This document shows, one piece after another, positions 7,105-11,370 of a DNA stretch of 11,370 nt. The position numbers were made by a program, and so were the translations under genes. The notes beneath the pieces are model-generated. The model was given only the letters and a program-made list of their open reading frames with translations. It did no database searches and was not told where the DNA came from. How positions within the stretch are numbered: position 1 is the stretch's first letter; every line of letters starts with the position of its first letter. The DNA lies in assembly GCA_044353505.1 (NCBI GenBank), contig JBILBU010000050.1, positions 1 through 11,370 on the forward strand, read 5' to 3'. The stretch is from Pollutibacter sp044353505 (GTDB lineage Bacteria > Bacteroidota > Bacteroidia > Chitinophagales > Chitinophagaceae).

Positions 7105-8961
7105 CTATAAAACTAATATGCGTTTGATTTGTTCACCCTCTCTTGTTAATACTCTTAGAATATAAATCCCTGATAATAAGTCAATCGGTAAAATTGTTTC
7201 CATAAGATTATTAACCCAATATGAACCTTTTATCTGACCAAGAAAATTTAGTATGGTTATCGATAAAATCTCTGAACTCGAACGAATGTTAATCTTTCCA
7301 TGATCTACAGGGTTTGGGTACACCACCAAATAATTTTCTGTATTCTCTTGAATAGGCTTATCTACTGTTTTGGTGGTATCATGAGCACCATAATCATAAT
7401 AACCCCCAACGGGGATTGTATTTCCGTAAAAGTCAAATAATCCAAGGTGAGATAAAAAAATTGGTGCTGAGCTAAGATCTGCTGCGGCATCAATTAGTGG
7501 AGAATTTGCACTTAACCTATATGCATTAAGACTAGAAAGTCTTGAAGTGTTATTTATTGTATTACCATGACCTGCATCTGCGACCATTGGATTGGTTTGA
7601 ATCCCTAAAGGATTAGATTCATTCATTTCTTGTCCGTTAGCATTTGACCTCCATTCAGAAAGTGAATTAAAGGTTATTGGCCATGTAATCACAAAAGGAG
7701 TAGATTGAGCCGCATAGTAAACATTGTTCTGAAAGAAAACTTCGGACGTTAAAAAGGCATGGTATGAATTAATTATATTAAGATTGTCATCAGAGATGAA
7801 TATGTTGTTACATATTTTAATACCATTCATATTTTCACCTATAAACCCAACACAGCTAGGTATGCCGTTTGTGGGGTCCCCTCCCATATAAACAGTATTG
7901 TTAAAAATATAATTTGCTCCAACCTTGTCAATACTATTCGCTCCCCAAAACGTAATACCTCCATAGCTACTTTTTCTGCCATCGTTTTCAGAAATATTAT
8001 ACCTTATAATATTACCTTCAAGAGGACCATATAAATTTGCTCCTTCGAATTGTGCTAATAAAAATCCCGCTCCATCATTATTATGTGAATAGCAGTATTG
8101 TATTATGCAATTTTGGCACCCTCCGTCCAAATCAAATCCACCCCCATCTCCTAAAATTGTTTTATTTTCATATGATTCACAGTGTTGAATAATACTATTT
8201 CTGTTATCCCATAACCAAATACCTATAGGTCCGCCTGAATTGTTATTGTTAGTCCCATTGTTGTGAGATATGCAATGTTCTATTATTGCACTATCTGCTC
8301 CTCCAACTAAGATTCCGCTTCCTGTATGTGGCGAGACACCTACAGCTCCAGGGTTGTGATGCGTCACTACGTTTCTAATTGTTATGCCTGAAATGGTGCC
8401 TTTATCTAAATCGCGACCTGTTTCAATTCCATTTCCTGCAAATCCTTTTATTTCAATATTTTCAATATGTAAGTAGTCAATATCACTGTTTGATCCGTTC
8501 CAAACATAGATGCCGTTTGTGTTAATGCTGCTAAATATGGGTATTCCGTTACCCTCAATTATTAAATTAGTAAATTTAAGACCTAGTTGAACAACCCCAT
8601 TAGGCGGTGCCCAAGCTTGAAACATATGACAGCCATTTGCCCTCAGTATTGCTCTCCCAATACCGAAGGAGGAGAATGTTACAGGGTTTGCAGTTGTTCC
8701 ATAAGTTTTGTCGCATTGAATGTAAATACCATTGTCAGTGCTAAAGGTTTCACCACCTTCAAATAGAATTGTGTCCCCCGCTGTAAAACCTGTAAACCAT
8801 GCATGAGCTCTTACCTTTTCAATTGTAAGCCAAGCTTCTGTGATTGAATTTCCTGAGTTTACATCATTTCCTGTTGAACTCACAAAGTACTGTCGAGAAA
8901 ATGCATTGGAGGCAAATCCAAATGTTACAGTAGTATAGATGAGAATTATTAATTTATTCAT
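7105..8961 (-). CDS. Secreted right-handed beta-helix protein with T9SS tail
   Basis: The product of 618 residues has a signal peptide (1-22) and then a start typical of pectate-lyase-like proteins (YFVSSTGNDVNSGNS... TIEKV). Roughly residues 80-440 form a right-handed parallel beta-helix. Successive rungs are visible as IRNVVTHHN, IIEHCISHNN, IIQHCESYEN, IIQYCYSHNN and IIRYNISEND (about 195-325), with GGGFDLDGG near 272. The C-terminus has a T9SS type A sorting domain beginning at VYPNP (547-551), so export across the outer membrane is expected. Proteins of this fold often bind or cleave acidic polysaccharides, but I cannot see an assignable lyase active site, so no enzyme activity is claimed. 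The start ATG at 8961 is preceded by AAGGA seven bases upstream, one of the better ribosome binding sites in the window. The gene is convergent with the VTC operon. Confidence 0.85.
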   Translation of the reverse strand: MNKLIILIYTTVTFGFASNAFSRQYFVSSTGNDVNSGNSITEAWLTIEKVRAHAWFTGFTAGDTILFEGGETFSTDNGIYIQCDKTYGTTANPVTFSSFGIGRAILRANGCHMFQAWAPPNGVVQLGLKFTNLIIEGNGIPIFSSINTNGIYVWNGSNSDIDYLHIENIEIKGFAGNGIETGRDLDKGTISGITIRNVVTHHNPGAVGVSPHTGSGILVGGADSAIIEHCISHNNGTNNNNSGGPIGIWLWDNRNSIIQHCESYENKTILGDGGGFDLDGGCQNCIIQYCYSHNNDGAGFLLAQFEGANLYGPLEGNIIRYNISENDGRKSSYGGITFWGANSIDKVGANYIFNNTVYMGGDPTNGIPSCVGFIGENMNGIKICNNIFISDDNLNIINSYHAFLTSEVFFQNNVYYAAQSTPFVITWPITFNSLSEWRSNANGQEMNESNPLGIQTNPMVADAGHGNTINNTSRLSSLNAYRLSANSPLIDAAADLSSAPIFLSHLGLFDFYGNTIPVGGYYDYGAHDTTKTVDKPIQENTENYLVVYPNPVDHGKINIRSSSEILSITILNFLGQIKGSYWVNNLMETILPIDLLSGIYILRVLTREGEQIKRILVL

Positions 8962-8972
8962 TTTAATCCTTA

Positions 8973-9101
8973 ATTACATATAACGGTTTGGAGATTTGCT
9001 TGCTATCTGGTTTCGGGGCTTAAAATTCTCAACAATTACTGAAATTAAGTTACTATTGACCCCGCTAATTTAACCAATTTTACATAGCAAAGAAATGTAA
9101 T
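8973..9101. repeat. Long imperfect inverted repeat upstream of the beta-helix gene
   Basis: Four nested complementary blocks occur in order: ATTACAT (8973-8979) with ATGTAAT (9095-9101); TTGCTAT (9000-9006) with ATAGCAA (9084-9090); TGGTT (9008-9012) with AACCA (9072-9076); CGGGG (9014-9018) with CCCCG (9060-9064). The spacers are asymmetric, recalling the bulged folding of integron attC sites, but no GTTRRRY box is present. It lies in the 5' leader of the minus-strand gene, so it could also be a transcribed regulatory structure. Confidence 0.5.
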
Positions 9102-9292
9102 AAATACCCAACTGTCAGATTAAATACTAGCTGTTACATCTGATGCATACCAGGATTCACTTTATAGGATATTAAATGTCCGTCTTTGTTGATTTTAAGG
9201 ATCTTCTCAAATACCCCTATCGAATTATAGAATTCCATTAAATCCTTCCAAATTTGGTTAGAATGTATTTCAATGCTGTCTACATGAAAATC

Positions 9293-9328
9293 AACCACTT
9301 ACGTTTATTCGTAGGTGGTTTTTTATTT
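9293..9328 (+). terminator. Covarying hairpin of left end A, terminator-like
   Basis: Arms AACCACTTACG (9293-9303) and CGTAGGTGGTT (9310-9320) pair over 11 bp with one G-U and a 6-nt loop, then a T-rich run. Compared with the hairpin at 10237-10264, the CC/GG pairs are swapped to GG/CC on opposite arms, so the fold rather than the sequence is kept. Confidence 0.65.
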
Positions 9329-9330
9329 TG

Positions 9331-9362
9331 TGTCATGAATTGTTTCATGTTTTGTATCATGA
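9331..9362 (+). repeat. Three arm-like repeats, TCATG type
   Basis: TGTCATGA (9331-9338), TTTCATGT (9343-9350) and TATCATGA (9355-9362) are spaced exactly 12 bp apart. The same word, TGTCATGA, occurs once at the far right end (11245-11252). The layout resembles arm-type integrase binding sites. Confidence 0.5.
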
Positions 9363-9425
9363 TTTTTTACTTTTTACCAAAAACACGAACTTTTAATGCT
9401 GATATTTCTACAGCGGATAACAGCA

Positions 9426-9457
9426 TTGAATCAACGGAATTTATTTTACTATTTTTA
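9426..9457 (+). promoter_or_regulatory. Possible promoter of the ABM-like gene
   Basis: TTG (9426-9428), 21 bp, then TATTTTTA (9450-9457) is one base off the Bacteroidota TTTG / TAnnTTTG pattern and lies 17 bp before the start codon. The sequence is AT-rich, so a chance match is quite possible. Confidence 0.25.
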
Positions 9458-9474
9458 CATAAATAAAACATATT

Positions 9475-9900
9475 ATGCCTTTCGTCTCTGTAACCAGACT
9501 GCGTGTAAAATCCCTATTTTTTTTATTCTCATTTATGAGAGCAAATGAAGCCTCAGTGAAAGAATTAAAATCTTCAAGTGGTTTATTAATGGGGAAAGAA
9601 CTAATTGATAAAAAATTAACTTTTTGGACAATTACATTGTGGGAGGATGAGGAATCGATGAAAAGATTTAGAGGTTCTTCATCGCACAGAAATGCAATGC
9701 AATACCTTCCTAAATGGTGTAATGAAGCATCATATCACCATTGGGTTCAAGAAGAGAATGAAATTCCAAACTGGACTACTATATCAGATAAGTTATTTTC
9801 ACAAGGGAAATTGAGTAAGGTTAGAAATCCATCAAATGCACAAATTACCAATCAGTTTCCTCCAATTCAGTGGACTAAATCTGAAAGAAAATTAAAGTAA
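9475..9900 (+). CDS. ABM/DUF3291-like small protein (cassette cargo)
   Basis: The product of 141 residues resembles the dimeric alpha-beta barrel proteins annotated as antibiotic-biosynthesis-monooxygenase-like or DUF3291. The N-terminus FVSVTRLRVKS is the first strand. LTFWTITLWEDEESMKRFRGS (48-68) is the characteristic strand-helix, followed by HRNAMQYLPKWCNEASYHHW (71-90). There is no signal peptide, so it should be cytoplasmic. Related proteins often bind or oxidise small aromatic molecules, but no activity can be assigned here. It is the only gene between a left and a right conserved cassette end, with no operon partner. The ATG at 9475 matches the family's usual N-terminus; there is no clear ribosome binding site. 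Confidence 0.7.
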   Translation: MPFVSVTRLRVKSLFFLFSFMRANEASVKELKSSSGLLMGKELIDKKLTFWTITLWEDEESMKRFRGSSSHRNAMQYLPKWCNEASYHHWVQEENEIPNWTTISDKLFSQGKLSKVRNPSNAQITNQFPPIQWTKSERKLK

Positions 9901-9928
9901 ATTCGTATGAGGATTATTGAAACACACT

Positions 9929-10045
9929 GCGTGAGGAAAACACCCCCTGAAATCGGTCCAAATCGGTTATTTTCGGTTTTCTTAAAACGTAACCAACTTT
10001 AAATCAACGCCTTCATTTTCTCAAAAAATATTCATAACCCTGAGG
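9929..10045 (+). repeat. Conserved right end of cassette 1 with attachment core (R-B)
   Basis: It starts with one GCGTGAGG word (9929-9936), continues through a block shared with 11251-11360, and ends with the core TTCATAACCCTGAGG (10031-10045). A second similar word, GTATGAGG (9905-9912), lies 24 bp upstream, that is two 12-bp steps. After the core the sequence does not continue as tRNA, so this is an element-to-element junction (attP-like) rather than a chromosomal border. Confidence 0.68.
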
Positions 10046-10103
10046 CCTTTGGCCCCAATACCGACCAAGAATTATTGTTATTCTTGAGAATAATATAAGA
10101 GCT

Positions 10104-10134
10104 AAAAAAGCAGGCACTAATGGCCTGCTTTTTT
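10104..10134. terminator. Strong bidirectional terminator
   Basis: Arms 10104-10115 (six A then GCAGGC) and 10123-10134 (GCCTGC then six T) form a perfect 12-bp stem with a 7-nt loop. The A and T runs allow it to act on both strands. It would shield the cassette from transcription crossing the junction. Confidence 0.85.
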
Positions 10135-10236
10135 GATTTTAAATAACTTCTCAAAGACTCCTACTAAACTATAAAATTCCCGCAAATCTTTCCACAATTG
10201 GTTAGATTGTAGTAAAATATTGGCTACATGAAAATC

Positions 10237-10266
10237 AAGGACTTACGTTAAATCGTGGGTCCTTTT
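10237..10266 (+). terminator. Covarying hairpin of left end B, terminator-like
   Basis: Arms AAGGACTTACG (10237-10247) and CGTGGGTCCTT (10254-10264) pair over 11 bp with two G-U pairs and a 6-nt loop, followed by TT. It is equivalent to 9293-9320, with compensating changes. The T run is poorer than in copy A, so a DNA or RNA recognition role is also possible. Confidence 0.6.
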
Positions 10267-10274
10267 CTGTTTCT

Positions 10275-10305
10275 GCGTGAGGTTTGCGTGAGGTTTTGCG
10301 TGAGG
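10275..10305 (+). repeat. Three arm-like repeats, GCGTGAGG type
   Basis: Perfect copies of GCGTGAGG lie at 10275-10282, 10286-10293 and 10298-10305, 11 and 12 bp apart. A fourth copy begins the right end of cassette 1 (9929-9936). Confidence 0.6.
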
Positions 10306-10344
10306 TTTTTGAAAAATCAGCCATAATATTTTTTTTAAATATCT

Positions 10345-10371
10345 TAAATTTGAATAGTGAAAATGTTCACT
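10345..10371 (+). promoter_or_regulatory. Possible -7 element and palindrome before the lipoprotein genes
   Basis: TAAATTTG (10345-10352) fits the Bacteroidota -7 consensus TAnnTTTG, but no TTG lies at the proper distance upstream. A palindrome (AGTGAA 10356-10361 with TTCACT 10366-10371) follows and could be an operator or a leader hairpin. The start codon is 20 bp further on. Confidence 0.35.
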
Positions 10372-10390
10372 TTATATAAATACATAGAGT

Positions 10391-10834
10391 ATGCGTAATT
10401 TAATTTTTCTTAGTATCTTAATTTGTTTAACTGGGTGTGTAAAATCAAATTCAGATCAAATTCAAATAGTAAAAGGAGATCCTGCTTCGCAGTCAGCATT
10501 ATGGAAAAAGAAGGGTATTTCTAATTATGAAATGACCATGAAAATATCCTGTTATTGTCTTCAAGGAAGAGTTGGTCCGCATCTTATTGTTGTAGAGAAT
10601 GATAAAATCAAGACAGTGAATAATCTGCCATATGATTCATCTAAAACTGGGCCAATTCTAACCATCAATGAATTATTTGATTTCATAATTATCAGTTTAG
10701 CTAAAAATCCCTATCAGCATTCTTTAGATTATAATACAATCTTTTATTATCCAAAAAATATATATTTTGATTTCAGTAAGCAGATTGCAGATGAAGAAAT
10801 TGGTTATGAGATTACTTCCTTTAAAGCATTATAA
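10391..10834 (+). CDS. DUF6174-like lipoprotein (cassette cargo)
   Basis: The product of 147 residues begins with a lipoprotein signal peptide whose lipobox LTGC places the lipidated cysteine at residue 16, so the mature protein is membrane-anchored outside the cytoplasm. The body shows the DUF6174 pattern: Trp38, a GISNYEMTM segment with Tyr46, then CYC (Cys54, Cys56) and a beta strand LIVVENDKIKTV. The family is small and its function unknown. It is the first of two genes in cassette 2 and ends 25 bp before the next, so they are probably cotranscribed. The start ATG at 10391 gives the complete signal peptide; there is no obvious ribosome binding site. Confidence 0.72.
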   Translation: MRNLIFLSILICLTGCVKSNSDQIQIVKGDPASQSALWKKKGISNYEMTMKISCYCLQGRVGPHLIVVENDKIKTVNNLPYDSSKTGPILTINELFDFIIISLAKNPYQHSLDYNTIFYYPKNIYFDFSKQIADEEIGYEITSFKAL

Positions 10835-10859
10835 TAAAAATATATTCATACCAACAAAG

Positions 10860-11231
10860 ATGATAAAATACTTAGTCGGTTTTTTTATTCTTTTAAATAT
10901 CTCCTGCAATAAGTCAAATATTACGTCAGTAGCTTGCTTTAAAGGCAAGTTAGTGTTGAAAGGGATTTGTATGAATTATGTAATTCAAATAACTGAGGGT
11001 GATGTAGATAAGGCATTGTATGAAAGTAGTTGGCAAAATCCATCAACCAATACTACCTATCAAAATGTTTTTCGTTTAGAAAGTATTTGCACTTTTCCAT
11101 CTACTATAAAAGAAGGGGATGAATTTTATTTTACTATCCCTAAGAATCCAATACCACAAACTTGCGCTCAATGTATGGCATATAGTCCAACTCCAAATAA
11201 AATGATATATATAGAAATCTGTAATAAATAA
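10860..11231 (+). CDS. Small cysteine-rich putative lipoprotein (cassette cargo)
   Basis: I do not recognise the family of this 123-residue protein. The frame is open further upstream inside the preceding gene, but the ATG at 10860 gives a short charged start, a hydrophobic run (about 4-14) and a relaxed lipobox NISC with Cys16, so a lipoprotein is likely. The mature part has six more cysteines (26, 37, 77, 102, 105, 121), including a CAQC pair, and a mostly beta-strand pattern (GKLVLKGICMNYVIQI, EGDEFYFTI). This is compatible with a small disulfide-stabilised periplasmic or surface domain. It lies 25 bp after the DUF6174-like gene and 13 bp before the right-end arm word of the cassette. Confidence 0.65.
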   Translation: MIKYLVGFFILLNISCNKSNITSVACFKGKLVLKGICMNYVIQITEGDVDKALYESSWQNPSTNTTYQNVFRLESICTFPSTIKEGDEFYFTIPKNPIPQTCAQCMAYSPTPNKMIYIEICNK

Positions 11232-11244
11232 TTAATCTACCCTG

Positions 11245-11360
11245 TGTCATGAAAACACCCCCTTAAATCGACTGAAATCGGTCGTTTTCGGTTTTGTGAA
11301 AACATAACCCATTACAAATCAACGCCTTCATTTTCTCGAAAAATCTTCATAACCCTGAGG
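11245..11360 (+). repeat. Conserved right end of cassette 2 with attachment core (R-A)
   Basis: It starts with TGTCATGA (11245-11252), shares 94 of 110 bases with 9936-10045, and closes in the core TTCATAACCCTGAGG (11346-11360). Its arm word is of the type seen at the left end of cassette 1, not of its own cassette. Confidence 0.68.
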
Positions 11361-11370
11361 TCACGAGTTC
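11346..11370 (+). tRNA. 3' half of tRNA-Met(CAT), cut by window end and lacking its 5' half
   Basis: The sequence fits the second half of an elongator-type tRNA-Met: anticodon loop TTCATAA (11346-11352, anticodon CAT 11348-11350), 3' anticodon stem CCCTG (11353-11357), variable loop AGGTC (11358-11362), T-stem ACGAG (11363-11367) and TTC of the T-loop. The partner 5' anticodon stem CAGGG is absent; AAATC stands there instead. The gene is therefore interrupted at the anticodon loop, as expected at an integration border. A CAT anticodon with this shape could also be tRNA-Ile2. Confidence 0.72.

Larger units (their letters stand above)
9191..9370 (+). repeat. Conserved left end of cassette 1 (L-A)
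   Basis: It contains the shared 113-bp block, an 11-bp stem hairpin (9293-9320) followed by a T-rich run, and three arm-like repeats of the TCATG type. It is paired with the left end at 10135-10310. Confidence 0.7.
9191..10045 (+). mobile_element. Integrative cassette 1 (no integrase), ABM-like cargo
   Basis: The left end (9191-9303) matches the left end of cassette 2 (10135-10247) at 88 of 113 positions without a gap. The right end (9936-10045) matches the right end of cassette 2 (11251-11360) at 94 of 110 positions without a gap and closes in the core TTCATAACCCTGAGG. Between them is a single gene. No recombinase is present, so movement, if any, would need an integrase in trans. Its outer left border is unclear: the 89 bp that lie outside the equivalent end of cassette 2 have no match here, and no tRNA half is found before 9191. 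Confidence 0.55.
10135..10310 (+). repeat. Conserved left end of cassette 2 (L-B)
   Basis: It has the same 113-bp block as 9191-9303 (78% identity, no gaps), then the hairpin at 10237-10264 and three GCGTGAGG words. The ATG inside it at 10228 opens only seven codons, so the block is not coding here. Confidence 0.7.
10046..11360 (+). mobile_element. Integrative cassette 2 (no integrase), two lipoprotein genes
   Basis: This 1315-bp unit runs from the base after one attachment core to the end of the next. It contains an outer segment with a strong terminator, the shared left end, two small lipoprotein genes and the shared right end. The right core is continuous with the 3' half of tRNA-Met, which marks the chromosomal border of the array. 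There is no recombinase gene. Confidence 0.6.

Noticed and set aside
8973..9101. Integron attC site
   Set aside because: The stem layout is suggestive, but no RYYYAAC / GTTRRRY boxes and no integron integrase are seen; kept only as an inverted repeat.
9284..9466. A 60-codon hydrophobic reading frame beginning in the left end of cassette 1
   Set aside because: The homologous position in cassette 2 stops after seven codons, and the conservation follows the hairpin and arm words rather than codons. Its hydrophobic look comes from T-rich repeats.
9929..10045. Degraded minus-strand reading of the right end as the C-terminus of an integrase
   Set aside because: Both copies contain stops at different places and no catalytic Arg-His-Tyr motifs can be read.
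9901..11300. CRISPR array suggested by short repeats such as GCGTGAGG
   Set aside because: The words are only 8 bp, spaced 11-12 bp, with no spacer-length unique segments and no cas genes.

Overview
The window is about 35% GC by eye and almost certainly comes from a member of the Bacteroidota. Three predicted secreted proteins end in a type IX secretion (T9SS) type A sorting domain with an FYPNP/IFPNP/VYPNP motif. Shine-Dalgarno sites are weak or absent, and DUF2490, DUF4956 and DUF6174 relatives are common in this phylum. The sequence does not let me go below phylum with confidence.

Region 1 (1-6851) is a surface and polyphosphate-type locus. Two tandem CotH-kinase-family secreted proteins (352-2052 and 2416-4458; the second also carries a lamin-tail domain) precede a tightly packed three-gene operon: a VTC-domain protein (4822-5580), a DUF4956 membrane protein (5582-6184) and a DUF2490 outer-membrane protein (6171-6851). 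CotH, VTC and DUF4956 genes recur together in many bacteria. The inferred picture is a cytoplasmic polyphosphate-type polymerase with a membrane partner, an outer-membrane component and secreted atypical kinases. The actual substrate is unknown.

Region 2 (7072-9101) holds a convergent gene on the minus strand for a secreted right-handed beta-helix protein with a T9SS tail. It has a good terminator at one end, and a long imperfect inverted repeat covers its 5' leader.

Region 3 (9191-11370) is the most interesting part. Two small cargo modules lie head to tail. Each is bounded on the left by a conserved end (113 bp, 78% identical without gaps, then a hairpin and three 12-bp-spaced short repeats). 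Each is bounded on the right by a conserved 110-bp end (85% identical without gaps) that finishes in the 15-bp core TTCATAACCCTGAGG. The last copy of that core runs straight into the 3' half of an elongator-type tRNA-Met(CAT) that has no 5' half. This is the layout expected for tandem tyrosine-recombinase integrations into the anticodon loop of tRNA-Met. Neither module carries an integrase; the cargo is one ABM/DUF3291-like protein in the first and two small lipoproteins in the second. I read the region as an array of non-autonomous integrative cassettes mobilised in trans. The short arm-like repeats at the ends are of two types (TCATGA and GCGTGAGG) arranged A-B-B-A, which suggests the ends have been exchanged between elements.
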